Assembly (NCBI GenBank): GCA_916048055.1
Contig: CAJZHL010000032.1
Span: forward strand, 1,019,766-1,083,765
Source of the DNA: Pedinophyceae sp. YPF-701
Lineage: Eukaryota; Chlorophyta; Pedinophyceae
DNA: 64,000 bases
Reading direction: 5' to 3'
The notes under the pieces were generated by a model. The model did no database searches. It had not been told where the DNA came from and was given only the letters and a program-made list of their open reading frames with translations. Shown here piece after piece: positions 1 through 11,255 of this stretch. Both the position numbers and the translations under genes were made by a program. Within the stretch, counting starts at the first letter, position 1. Each line of letters opens with the position of its first letter.

Positions 1-1999
1 TCGGCGGGCCACGGTTCGATGCTGCAGTACTCGCTGCTGCACCTGGCCGGGTACGACTCGGTGGCGATCGACGACCTGAAGCAGTTCCGCCAGCTGCACT
101 CGAAGACCCCCGGGCACCCGGAGAACTTCGTGACGAAGGGCATTGAGGTCACCACGGGCCCGCTCGGGCAGGGCATCGCCAACGCCGTGGGTCTGGCTGC
201 CGCGGAGAAGCACCTCGCCGCGCGCTACAACAAGCCCGGCTGCGCGCCCGTCGTGGACCACTACACGTACGTCATCATGGGCGACGGCTGCAACATGGAG
301 GGCGTGTCGTCGGAGGCCGCCTCGCTCGCGGGCCACTGGGGCCTGGGCAAGCTGATTGCCTTTTACGACGACAACCACATCTCGATCGACGGCCACACGG
401 ACATCTCGTTCACCGAGGACGTCGGCGCGCGCTACGAGTCGATGGGCTGGCACGTCCAGCACGTGCCCTCGGGCAACACGGACTACGACTCGATCCGCGC
501 CGCCATCGCCAAGGCCAAGGCCGACCCGCGGCCGTCGCTGATCAAGGTGACGACCACGATCGGGTACGGCTCGCCGAACAAGGCCGACTCGCACGACGTG
601 CACGGCGCCCCGCTCGGCGCCGACGAGACCAAGGCCACGCGCGAGAACCTGGGCTGGTCGTACGGCGAGTTCGAGGTGCCCGAGGACGTGTACAGCGCGT
701 TCCGCGACGCCGCGATCTCCAAGGGTGCCGACGCCGAGGCCAAGTGGAACGCCGACGTCGAGGCGCTGTGCGAGGCCGACCCCGCGCTCGGCAAGGAGTT
801 CAAGCAGCTCATCTCCCAGGTGCGACCAACCCCCACATATGGAATCCATATCTGCTGAATCTCCTCCCCAACAGATGACAGTCGTGCATCTGCGTGCGCG
901 CTGGCCCGCCGAGCCGCCGCGCCCGCGGCCCGCTCGGCGTCGCTCGGCGTCGCTCGGCGTCGCTCGCCCCCTGCGCGGCGCGCGCGCTCATCCCGGCTCA
1001 CGCTGCGTCGGTGTGCAGGAGCTCCCGGAGGGCTGGATGGACGCTCTCCCGCGCTTCACGCCCGAGGACAAGGGCCTGGCGACCCGCCTGCACTCGCAGA
1101 CGATGCTGAACGCGCTCGCGCCGGTCCTCCCGGGCCTCGTCGGCGGCTCGGCCGACCTGGCGCCGTCCAACATGACGCTGATGAAGATGTTTGGGGACTT
1201 CCAGAAGGACACCCCCGGCGAGCGCAACTTCCGCTTCGGCGTCCGCGAGCACGCGATGGGCGCGATCGCGAACGGCCTGCGCCTGCACAACTCGGGCCTG
1301 ATCCCGTACGTGGCGACGTTCTTCATCTTCACCGACTACATGCGCAACCCGATGCGCATGTCGGCGCTGTCCGAGGCCGGCGTCATCTACGTGATGACGC
1401 ACGACTCGATCGGCCTCGGCGAGGACGGCCCCACGCACCAGCCGGTCGAGCACCTCGCGTCGTTCCGCGCCATGCCCGACATGCTCATGATGCGCCCGGG
1501 CGACGGCAACGAGACCGCCGGCGCGTACGCCGCGGCCGTGCTGAACCGCAAGCGCCCGACCACGATGGCGCTCTCGCGCCAGGGCATGCCGAACCTCCCG
1601 GGCACCTCGATCGAGGGCACGCTCAAGGGCGGGTACGTCGTGCACGGCAACCACGACGCCCCCGACGGCATCATCCTGGCGACCGGCTCGGAGCTGTCCA
1701 TGGGCGTGGACGCCGCCAAGGCGCTGGAGGCGGAGGGCAAGAAGGTGAACGTCGTGTCGATGGTGTGCTGGGAGCTCTTTGAGGAGCAGACCCAGGAGTA
1801 CAAGGACAGCGTGCTGCCGCCGGGCGTCAAGGCGCGCGTGTCGGTCGAGGCCGCGTCGTCCTTCGGCTGGGAGAGGTACTCGTTCGGGAACCACGTCGGC
1901 ATCGACTCGTTCGGCGCGTCGGCCCCCGCGCCCGCGCTGTACGAGTACTTCGGCATCACCACGGACGCCGTGGTCGCGTCGCTGAAGAAGCAGATGTAA
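1..1999 (+). CDS. Transketolase, plastid type, 5'-truncated by window edge
   Basis: Thiamine-diphosphate enzyme of the Calvin cycle and pentose phosphate pathway that moves two-carbon units between sugar phosphates. Two exons, 1-819 and 1019-1999, join in phase 0 and give 599 residues plus stop. The frame is open from base 1 with [19 protein letters not shown], so roughly 140 N-terminal residues, including any transit peptide, lie outside the window. Visible landmarks are the ThDP-binding [13 protein letters not shown] near residue 95, the pyrimidine-domain [17 protein letters not shown], and [15 protein letters not shown]. The intron (GTGCGA...GTGCAG) carries a tandem CGCTCGGCGT decamer at about 934-968. 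The downstream neighbour is convergent. Family identity is certain; plastid location is inferred from its close similarity to plant and algal Calvin-cycle forms. Confidence 0.96.
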
Positions 2000-2473
2000 G
2001 GCGCGGGCGTGAGCCGCCGCCGAGCGTCGAGTTGAGCGCGGGACGGACCGAGCTGCCGCGCGTGTGAGAGAAGCTGCCTGATGTTGCGTGCGCGGGTGGT
2101 CAACGAACACTCTGTGTCGTCAGGCCGTCGTGTCGGGCGCGAGGCACTGTGCGCGGTCGTTGAGGGGCGCGCAGGTTGGCCGACCCGCGCGGGGGCGGAG
2201 GGTTCGACGGGCCAGCGGCTTTAGGTGTTGTTCCCTCGGTGCGCACCGGAGGGGTCATGGACGGTCAGTACCGTGCTTGAAATACGGTGTCACATCTTCA
2301 CGGAGGACGCTTGTGGATGCACCGGGGCGGCGCGTTCGCTGCGGTGCACGCCTGCCCCGGGCAGGTGTGGGTGATTGTCAAATACGAAATGCCGTCTCCG
2401 CAGCCGGTCAACGGATCAAAAGGATAGCCGGCGGCGCGCCGCAGTGTCCTGCGCGCGGAGAGCGCTCTCCGCG
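2000..2473. other. Intergenic region between convergent genes
   Basis: Shared 3' flank of transketolase and the CPBP protease. No conserved reading frame or RNA is recognised. Confidence 0.5.
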
Positions 2474-3547
2474 TCACCGGGCGGTCCCGGCGTACACCAC
2501 GCTGGACACGATAGCGGCGTTGTACAACACGTGCGCCGTGATCGGGACGACGATGCTTCCGCCGGTCCCGAGGTAGCCCGTGCCGAGGCAGAGGCCGAGC
2601 GCGAAGAGGCCGGCGAAGTCCCGCGGCGACGCGTGGATGCCGGCGAACAGCGCGGACGACCATGCCAGCGACACCGCGCGGCGCCTCCACGTGTCGAGAA
2701 CCTCGTCGTCCCCGGACAGCGCCGGGTCGAGGGCCCAGGACCTGCGCGGACGAGCACGCGGCGGGCCGTGGTCAGCCGGGGGCGCCGGCGGCAGCCGCGG
2801 ACACGGACACGGACGTTGCGGGGTGCGCGCGGCCCGATGTCACGACACGCGCAGCCGACACCCCTGTGCGGAGAGCGAGGAGGACGCACGCGGCGCGGGC
2901 GTGCGGTGCGCGGCGCGGTCGTCTTCCGCGCGCCAGGCGCACCTGTAGAGCAGCTCCTCGGAGACGGGCGCCAGGACGCACGCGGCGAGCAGGTAGGCCC
3001 CGAACGTGACGGGGTCCTTGCTGAGAGCGAGGGGCTCGTCGCCCTGCGTGATCCCCCCGCCCGGCCCGCCCACGACGCCCTCGACGATCGCCACGACGCC
3101 CAAGCAACCCACCGCCAGACACGCGCCCAGGAGCACCGCGCGCGCGACCGATCCGCGCTTCCGGGCGCTGGGCGCGTCGGGCCGGAGGGCGAGGATGACC
3201 CCGAGCTGCGCGAGCTCGAGGCCCGCGAGCGTCAGCGCGCCACGCTGCGTCGAGGCCCCCATGGACGTGACCGCGAGCGGAACGATGCCCTGGCCGAACG
3301 CGACCGTGATGCACACGGTCTGGACGAAGCTGCGCCAGTACGGCCAGTCGCCCACCTCGGCCGGGGCCTCCGGCGCACCGGCGGGCCCGTCCTCAGGGCC
3401 GCCCGCGCACGCCAGCACGGAGCGAGCGCCCGGGACGCCGGCGCCCTTCCGCCCTGCGATGCGTCGCGCGAACAGGATGCCGCATGCGTGGGACGCTGCC
3501 ACGCGCGCTGCAGTGCGCCAAGAGCCCGCGCGCCCCGGCCTAGTCAT
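2474..3547 (-). CDS. CPBP (CAAX/ABI) family intramembrane metalloprotease
   Basis: Membrane protease-like protein of the CAAX protease and bacteriocin-processing family; plant relatives act in chloroplast envelopes or prenyl-protein processing, and the substrate here is unknown. Exons 3547-2943 and 2741-2474 join in phase 2 (donor GTGCGC, acceptor CGCGCAG) to give 290 residues. All three family motifs are intact: EELLYR at about residues 197-202, spanning the splice junction; F-x-x-x-H in LFAGIHAS at about 231; and H-x-x-x-N in HVLYNAA near the C-terminus. Several hydrophobic segments precede the first motif. The start chosen is MTRPGRAGSW, followed by an Arg/Ala-rich stretch that could be a transit peptide. 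Upstream in-frame Mets exist, so the N-terminus is uncertain. Confidence 0.85.
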
Positions 3548-4281
3548 GCAGGCGGAGGGTAGAGCCCTCGGCGGCGGTCTCGCTCGCGATCGTTCGGGAC
3601 AATGTGCGTCACCTTGCGGCTGCGTGATGCTCTCCCTCACGTGGGACATGGTCGTCGTCATCGCGCGCCCCCGGCCCTGCCCGCCTCCGCGCGCTGCTGT
3701 GCCAAGGCAGGGACGCGCGCGCTGGTCGAGCACGAGCCCTCGGGCGCCGGACTGCGTGCGCATAGTGCGGCGGTGCAGCGCCGCGGCGCCGCACGTGTGG
3801 ACCGCGGCGCGCCCCCCGCGCGTGCGACGGGTAGAAGAAAAGCGCACCGTGTGTCATGCGGTACCTCTTCGGCTCGGGTGGCGGGGAGGCGGGGCGAGTC
3901 GGCGGCTGTGCGCGAGCGCGTTGCATTCGATCGAACCTCTCGGCGCGTGGCCTCTCCCGCGGGTGGGTCGACCCGTCACCGCGCCCATTCGGCCGGCAGC
4001 TCGTCGGTCGCGCCTGAGAGCAGATTGGCGACCGAGGCGGTGCGCGGCGACGCCTGGACTAGACAGCCTCGTCGAGTTAGCAGCCTGACGATGTGCGCTG
4101 CCCCGCCCCGTGCCCCCCGCGCGGCCCCAGTATCTCTGCCGAGCATCTCGCCGGTCGTTGCGCGCCGAGGACGCCTCGTGCGCGGCCGCACGCGCTTGCG
4201 GGGGCTGCTGAGAATATGGCACGCGGCCGGGGCGCAAATGTGCGCGTCGGCGGCGCGGTCACGCGCGCGGAAGCCCCGTCA
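3548..4281. promoter_or_regulatory. Divergent intergenic region
   Basis: About 730 bp between the starts of the CPBP protease (-) and the Myb-like gene (+). It probably holds both promoters, but I see no recognisable element. Long open frames here are by-products of high GC. Confidence 0.4.
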
Positions 4282-5603
4282 ATGTTCTGCAGGTCCAAGG
4301 TGAAGCCCAAGTCGAAGACGGAGCCGTCGAAATCGTACAAGCCCTCGCCGGTGTACAGCGCGGAATGGACGGACGAGGAGCAGCGGATCCTGGAGGACGC
4401 GTGCAACGAATACCCCGTCGAAAAGCACCAACCTCTTGAGCGATACATCCTGATAGCGTCGCGCCTCTCGGACAAGTCCGTGCGAGATGTTGCGCTCAGG
4501 GTTCGCTGGATGCAGCGGCGAGATACAGGTGCGCGCGCACGGCCCCGCGGCCGCCCCGCCAGCGCGTCCGCGGCGCCAAGCGCGGCAGCAGCCGAGGTGC
4601 AAGAGCACCGGTTTCCCACGCGCACGTGCCGCCACCGGGCCCGTCGTCGCCGTGACGAACGGCCCACATCCGCGTGCTCCGCCCCGAGGCGCGTCGCACT
4701 GGGCGAGCCCGGCGGGGGCGCCCGGCGACGCGCGGGCCGCACCGGGCAGCCAAACCGCCCTCGCGCGCGCCGTGCGTCGCAGGAACCCGCAAGCGCGCGC
4801 CCGAGAGGGGGCCCGCGGGGAGTGGAAAGCCGCGCCGCGAGGCGCGCCAGTCGATTTTCGCCGTGCAGGCCCCGGAAACCGACCTGGAGCAACTGAACAA
4901 CGTGCGCGCCCGCGCCGCGCCTGTCCCCGCGCCGACCGCGCCAGCGGCGCCGCGCCCCGACCCCTCGCCTCGGTCCCCGTCCGCCCCGCAGGAGAACGCG
5001 CGCGCCGGGGCGCTCGGCCAGGCGGTGTCGCCGACGATGCCCTACCTGCCCACCCTGGACGGCTCCTTCGACCACAAGAGCGAGATCTCCGGCCCCGTCG
5101 CGCAGCGCCTCAGCGAGAACACCTCCCTGCTGCGCAGCGCGCTCGAGGAGATCTCCCGGAAGAACCGCCACGCGGCGCTGCCCCTCCTCGCCGCGGCCCG
5201 CGAGAACATCGCGGCGCTGCTCGCCATGTCCACGGAGCGCATCGGCGACCAGCAGCTCCCCAGCCTCCCCGTCAAGGTCCACGAGGACCTCTCCCGCGAG
5301 CTCGTGCCGGAGGTCGCCACCGACACGCGCACCGCCGCGTTTGGCGGGGTCGGGCGCGTGCCGCTCGGGGCCATCCACAGCGCGGGCGCGCGCCCGGGCG
5401 TGGACCACCCGGGGCACGCGGCCGCGGGCGTGGCGCCGGGGTCGATGGGCGGCGGCAGCGCGCAGGAGCTGCTGCTGGGCGGGCAGGGGGGCGCGGGCGG
5501 GCTCGGGTACGGGTACGGGACGGGCGGGATTGCGTCGAGCGCGGGGTTCAACGCGTGGGCGCCCGGGATGGACCCGGCCGCGGGCGCCGGGGCGGCGAGG
5601 TAG
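4282..5603 (+). CDS. Myb/SANT-like DUF3755 domain protein
   Basis: Putative nuclear protein of a plant and algal family with an N-terminal SANT/Myb-like repeat and a C-terminal DUF3755 helical region; biochemical role unknown. Exons 4282-4528 and 4783-5603 join in phase 1 to give 355 residues. The Myb-like repeat is at about residues 30-80, with WTDEEQRILEDACNEY and KSVRDVALRVRWMQRR. After a basic linker, the DUF3755 block runs from KSEISGPVAQRLSENTSLL to QQLPSLPVKVHEDLS. The tail is Gly/Ala-rich and probably disordered. An in-frame upstream Met at 4216 would add 22 residues. The acceptor CGTGCGTCGCAG was chosen because it restores frame and places basic residues after the repeat, as in plant relatives. 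Confidence 0.85.
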
Positions 5604-6338
5604 GCGGGGGGTGTTTGTATGTAGACTGACTCGGGCGCGGGGGGGAACACCCGGCGACCATCCGCGACGACACGCGCGGCGGACGGAGTGTGACGGCGGA
5701 TCGCTGCGCGCGTGTGGAACGCAGGCAACTCGTGGTGGTGGCATCAGGTGACCGCGTCGGTGTGCCTGCGTCCTTTGCCCGCCGTGATTGGCTGCGCAGG
5801 TCCCGCCTCTTCGTACTGTTTCGGTGAGCGGCCTCGCGGTGAGGGGTCCGGTGGGTCTGCGAATTACTTCGAACCCCCTCCGGTGTGTCGTGCTGACGTG
5901 GGGGAGTTTGTGTCTGGTGCTGCGGGGACTCTTGGGCCGGCGCTGCGGCGCGCGGCCGGCTGTTGCTGGCGGCGCTGCGCAGGGGCTCGGTGCGTGGATA
6001 CGCGCTGTCAGTGCTCCCGCGATCGGTCGCGCAAGGGTGCGCGGTACAGCTGTGCAGGCCACGCGAAGCGCGCAGCCTTGCGACGAGCGCTCGCGGATCC
6101 AGTGGGAGCTGGTGTGCGTCTTTGGTTGGATGGCATCGTGATTCGCATGAAATCGATCAATACACCCCTCCTGTGGCACTCGATCGCGCGGCACAGGGAC
6201 CGCTGGCAACCGCCGTGCCACAGGGCTCCCGCGCGCCCCGTGGGTGGGGCTCTGGCGTTCTCATCAAGAGGCCACGTAACTCAGCGCAGTATTCACGCGA
6301 TAAGTCACCGGGCGGGGGCCTTGAGGACGGCGGCGAGG
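5604..6338. other. Intergenic region upstream of the fusion gene
   Basis: No exon with family similarity is seen. The frame of the next gene stays open backwards to 5712, but the residues there look non-coding. Probably the promoter and 5' UTR of the kinase-phosphatase gene. Confidence 0.4.
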
Positions 6339-9274
6339 ATGGCGTCCAGTGCGCGCCCCGCACAAGCATCCGCCGCGGAGCCGTGGCGGCAGGCCGCCTG
6401 GTGGAACGACCTGATCAGCGAGAAGTCGGAGTCAAGTCGCAGCTGGTGGGACGAGCTCAGGCGGCCCGGGTGCGTCGTCGGCGCCACCGTGCTCGACTCG
6501 GTGCACCAGCGCCACGCCAGCCTCTCTCGCGTGCGCCTGGACGTCGACGACGGGTCCTCGGTGGCGGTCGTCGTGAAGGACTCGGACTGCTCGGACGTCG
6601 CCGCGTTCCGCGACGCCGCGCACCAGCAGCGGTCGTGGACGTCGGCGGTGAGCGAGGCTGCCTTCTACGGCAACAAGGCCGACCTGCTGCTGCGGGGCGG
6701 GGCGCGCGTGCCGCGCCCGCTGGTCTCCGAGGTCGACGAGGCGAGCCAGAGGTGCGCCTGCGCTGCGGACCGCGCCGGTGCCGCTCCACGCGTCCAGGAG
6801 GTGCGCACACTGTGTGACGCGCACGCACACTGGTTGCGCGAGGTGCAGAGTGCGGCTCGTGATGGAGGATCTGACGGGCGGCGCCGCGCAGCCGAGCGGG
6901 ACGCACCACAGGAAGATGCTCGACGCCGGCGACGCGAGAGCCGCGCTGACGCAGCTGGCGCGCATCCACGCCACGTACCTTGGCGCGCTGTCAGGTGCGG
7001 AGAATGCACACCCTTCGCGCTGTGCCCGCCACACGCCGGCCGCTGTCATGCAGAGCTGCGCACAGCCCGTCCGCGACGCGCCGCTGCAGAGGGGGACGCG
7101 CGACGGCGGGGGCTGTGGTCCCAGGGGTGCTACTGGACGCTCAGCAAGCGCGAGAAGGAGCACGCGAAGATGGGCGCGGAGTGGCGGACCACGCGCGCCG
7201 CGTTCCGGCCGTACTGTCCTGCGCTGTTCGACCATGAGAGCGTGCAGCCCCTGGGCGACACCCTGCGCGACGCCGCACGCGCTCTCGACGCGAAGCTGCA
7301 CGGCGCCGGCGACGTGGAGACGTGCTGGGTCGGGCCGACGCTCGTGCACGGCGACTACAAGGCCGCGAACCTCCTGTTCGTCGACGCGGGAGGTGGCAGC
7401 GGCGCCAACGCCGTGCCCGTCCCTGTGGACTGGCAGTGGGCCGGGCGGGGCCCCGCGGTGTGCGACCTGGCGTACCTGATCCAGTCGAGCGTGGACCCCG
7501 CCGTCCTGTGTCGGGCCGAGGCTGAGTCAGGTCTGCTCCGGCACTATCGCGACGAACTTGCGGCTGCGTTGCGGGCGGCCGGACGCGCGGACGAGGTGCC
7601 CACGGCGACGGCGCTCGCCGCGGGGTACGCTCTGGCCACCCTCGACTACGTCAGGTACCTCATCGGGGGCATGTGGGGCCCGGTAACGCCCGAGACGTGC
7701 GCGCGCAACGTCGGGCAAGGCAACCAGGGCATCCACAAGCGCTCCGCCGCCGCACTGTCGCGGCTAGTGGCGCGCTCAGCGGACCTGTGCGGCACGGCGC
7801 TGCCCGCGCTGACCGGAGGGGCGGCGCTGCCGCGCGAGGTCGCGACGGCGTTCGCGGAACTCAACCCTCGCGTCCCCGGGGGACTCGAAATGGGGGTTCT
7901 GGGGGACACGGAGGGGGTGGAAGCGGCGTCGAGGGACGCCGGGCTCGTCGCTGCCTGTCTCGTTGCGTCTGTGGGTCTGGCCGAAGCGGCGGGGGACGTC
8001 ATCCGCGGATACATGCAGGGCGTGCTTGACGGGGGCCTGGGCGTGCGGAACAAGTCCGAGGGGCCGCACGGGGCGAAGGAGGGGAAGCCGAAGTTCGATC
8101 CGCAGACGCAGGCGGACCTGGAGGCGGAGCAGCTCGTGGTGGGGGGTCTCTCGTGCCTGCATGGGGATCTTTTAGTTGTTGGGGAGGAGATGGTGGAAGC
8201 TGACTCAGGCAGCGGGGTTGCGGAGGGGAGCAAGGAGGCGCTGGAGGATGCGCTTGGGTCCGCGGCGGCGCGGGCGGCGCGGGACGCGGTGCTGGCGTCG
8301 GGGTGGTGGGGGTGCGTGCCCGCCAGCGTGCGTGACGCCGCGGTGGAGGACTTGACGGTGTGGGTGGACCCGCTCGACGGCACGAAGAGCTTCGTGGAGG
8401 GCAGCCCGGAGAACGTCACCGTCCTCATCGGTACGGCGATCAAAGGCGTGCCAGGTACGCCCCGCATGCACCTACCCCGCGGACCTGCGCGGCTGTTGCT
8501 TTGCCTCGGCGAGCCACGCTGCCTTACTGCGTCATTGCCGGCTCACTGATAGGCAGCGGGGCGACGTATTCAACGCTTCCTCGTCCCGAGTGTGCGTCCC
8601 GCGCAGCTCTCGGCGTGATTCACCAGCCCTTTGCCAACCCTCCTCGGACGTACTGCGCGCTGCCGGGCGCGGGCGGGTTCGTGCGCGCCGCGCCGTCCTC
8701 CACGTCCGCGGCGGCCTTCGAGCGGATCGAGGTGACGCAGCTGCCCGGCTGGCATCACATGCGGGCCGGCAAGGCGCGCGACGGGCTGGTCAAGGTGGCC
8801 ACGACGCGGCAGCACAGGTCTCCCGCGGTGCTCGAGGCGGCCAACTCCGTGAAGCCGGACGAGATCCTGGGCATAGGCGGGGCTGGCAACAAGGCTCTAC
8901 GTCTGTTGGATGGCGACATCTCGCACTACATCTTCACGGCAAAGGGCACGAAGCGGTGGGACACGTGCGCTCCCGAGGCGCTCCTGCGCGCCGTGGGGGG
9001 GTTCATCCTCGACAGCACCGGCGCGCCGTACCCGTACGACCTGCCGAGGGGGGTGTCGCTGCCCGACCTCCCGGAGGAGTCCTGGCGCAACACGCGCGGC
9101 ATCGTGGCCGGCCTGACGCGGGCCACGTGGGAGAGCCTTGCGCCGCTCTTTGCGGACCAGGAGAAAGAGCGGGACGGCGAGCCGAGCCAGCCAGCGCCGG
9201 CGTGGGAGGGCTGCAATCCGCGCTGCTTCGCGGAGGACGTGACGCTCAGCTCAATGAGAAAAAAAAGTCCCTAG
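6339..9274 (+). CDS. Fusion: CHK/ecdysteroid-kinase-like kinase plus BPNT1-like bisphosphate nucleotidase
   Basis: Four exons, 6339-6751, 6849-6994, 7090-8454 and 8607-9274, keep phase throughout and encode 863 residues. The N-terminal half is an EcKinase/CHK small-molecule kinase of the aminoglycoside-phosphotransferase fold: catalytic loop HGDYKAANLLF at about 273 and the metal-binding Asp in PVDWQW at about 299. The C-terminal half is an inositol-monophosphatase-superfamily enzyme closest to 3'(2'),5'-bisphosphate nucleotidase, the PAP phosphatase of sulfate assimilation. It has GEE at about 551, DPLDGT at about 613, a GIGGAGNKALRLLDG stretch and WDTCAPEALLRAVGG at about 758. All lithium-sensitive phosphatase metal ligands are present. 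The large third exon spans both domains, so this is not two adjacent genes. What the kinase phosphorylates is unknown. The start Met is the first that precedes recognisable kinase sequence. Confidence 0.88.
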
Positions 9275-9514
9275 TCGAATGATCTTTTCAGGTCACAAAG
9301 CCTTATGGCTGACGACGCGAAGAATGTGACACCTCACCTCACCTCAGACCCCACCGTCGCGTCCGGACGGTCGGCCAGCGCGGAGCGTGTGAGGACAGCG
9401 TTCGTCACCTCCGGCGTCGCAGCAGTCACTCGTCGGCGAGAGCACGTGAACAGAATAGAATAGAAAACGAACCAATCGAGAAGAATGATCAAGACATGTC
9501 AGTGGGCGGCAGCG

Positions 9515-10940
9515 TCAGCTGAGCTGCGCCCCGAGCTCCGTCAGCACGGCGAGGAGCGTCTTGAGGAGCTCCTCCCGGAACGTCCCGTACTTCCGCACGC
9601 CCTCCCGCGCCAGCACGCAGCGCAGGCTCAGCTCCGTCTTGCCCAGCGACGTGAAGCCCGCCCACCCGCACGACACGGGCTGCCGGTGGTCCACGAGCGG
9701 GTGCTTGTGCAGCCACGTCTTCATGCGCGCCGCGATGGTGTTGGCGTGCACGGTGTCCTCCAGCCGCACCGGCACGCGCACCTCAACAGGTTTGGGGGGC
9801 GGGCCGCTGACGCCCCAGGTCGTCATGGCGCGCGACAGGTTCGTGACCATGAGGTCCGTGATCGTCTTGTTCGGGATGGACACGGGGCAGTCCGCGTCGT
9901 TCCGGAGGACCGTGCGCGTGGGCGCGATGTGCATCACCACGCCCTCGATCACGCGCCCGCCGGAGTTGGTGCTCAGCTCGATGCGCTCGCCGACGGCGAA
10001 GGGCCGCGCGAGGAAGATCTGCACGCCCGCGAGGATGTTCGTCAGCACCGACTGCGCCGCGAAACCCGCCACGAGACCTGCAGCGGCGCCCCGCGTGGCC
10101 ACGCACATCGTCGAGGCGCTGGAGGGGACTTGGACGGCACCGGCGCGCTGCGGGAGGCGCGTAGAGGGGGCACGCACCGGAGACACCGCCGAGGGCGAGG
10201 AAGGGTCGGATGTCGACGCCGAGGACGTTGAAGCAGGACAGCGCGGCGCCGCCCAGGATGATCCAGGACAGCAGGCCCGACACGCCGACGAGGGCCTTCC
10301 CGACGTGCTCGACGGTGCTGTCCGGCTCGACCTCCTGGAGCTCCTCCTCGACGGCGATGAGCGCCGCGTGCTTGATGCGCATCACGGCCCAGGCGCCCAC
10401 TGCGACCAGGAGGGTGCGCGACGCGCCGCCGAGGGCCTGGAAGACCTCGCGGCCGACCGCCGTGATGCGGATGAGGAGCACGTGGAGGGCCGCGCCGCCG
10501 ATGAAGCTCGCCGGCTCCGTCTCTGCGAGCGCCGAGGCCCACAGAGCAACCGCAGCGCCCAGGCCGTCCATGACCTGCGCGACGCGAAGCCGCTCAATCG
10601 CGTGCGTGATGGATCGTTCACATGGTGAGAGAGGGACAGGGCGGGGTCGGGATGCGCGAGGGGCACCGACCTGGACGGCGAAGAGGACGAAGAGCATCGC
10701 ACTCGCTGGCGTCGCGAGCGCGTGGTACATGGAGTGCACGCTCGTCGCCTTCTTCATGACGCGCTGGAACAGCTCGGCGATGTCCCCGGGCGGGAGCGGC
10801 CTCGTCCCGGCCTCGGCAGCGGACCCGCCATCGCCGCCAAAGGGAGAGTGAACGACCTGCGCTTCGCGTCGAGACACGCCGCGCGGTCGCGGCCGAACGG
10901 ACGCGCGGCGCGACACCTGCACGGAGCTCGTCGTTGGCAT
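9515..10940 (-). CDS. MscS-family mechanosensitive ion channel
   Basis: Small-conductance mechanosensitive channel homologue, expected to release osmolytes under membrane tension; plant and algal relatives (MSL, MSC1) sit in plastid or plasma membranes. Exons 10940-10671, 10574-10178 and 10077-9515 give 409 residues. Hydrophobic segments come first. The pore helix and start of the beta domain read FLALGGVSGLVAGFAAQSVL across the last splice junction, followed by NILAGVQIFLARPFAVGERI, the usual MscS signature. The soluble C-terminal vestibule domain ends in GAQLS. The first intron stays in frame and open, so retention would add about 32 residues. The N-terminus is Arg/Ser-rich, compatible with an organelle transit peptide. 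It is convergent with the fusion gene, 240 bp away. Confidence 0.9.
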
Positions 10941-11255
10941 GTCATCCCACCTTGGGCGCGTCCTGCCCCGCGTGCTCCGGCGCGTTGCGGGCCTCCATAG
11001 CGGGGGCAGAATATCACGTCCACCGGCCAGCAGCGACCTCGGAATCCGTCTCAAGCACCCGGATGGGGATCTCTACGAAGTCACAGTCTGTGCCGCGAGC
11101 TGCACCCGCGCGAGGCGACAAGCTGCGAGCGGCAGTCGGGCAGGAAGGAGCAACACAGAGGTATGACAGCGCGCGCTATGCCGCCTCGGGCGACGCGCGG
11201 CAAGGGCCTCGCACGCTCGGGCAGCGACAAGCCGAAGGCGAAGCGTCACACCGCA
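10941..11255. other. Intergenic region between two minus-strand genes
   Basis: Presumed promoter of the MscS gene and 3' flank of CNOT11. No element is recognised. Confidence 0.4.

Noticed and set aside
998-2110. Long minus-strand frames antisense to transketolase
   Set aside because: Exact shadows of a certain gene; no domain similarity.
4077-6221. 714-codon open frame on the minus strand antisense to the Myb-like gene
   Set aside because: Arg/Ala/Pro-rich shadow frame produced by very high GC; the plus strand has recognisable domains and consistent splicing.
5712-8549. Reading the kinase gene as one uninterrupted 945-codon exon
   Set aside because: The frame is open by chance through two introns; family alignment requires splicing at 6752 and 6995, and the C-terminal exon lies in another frame.
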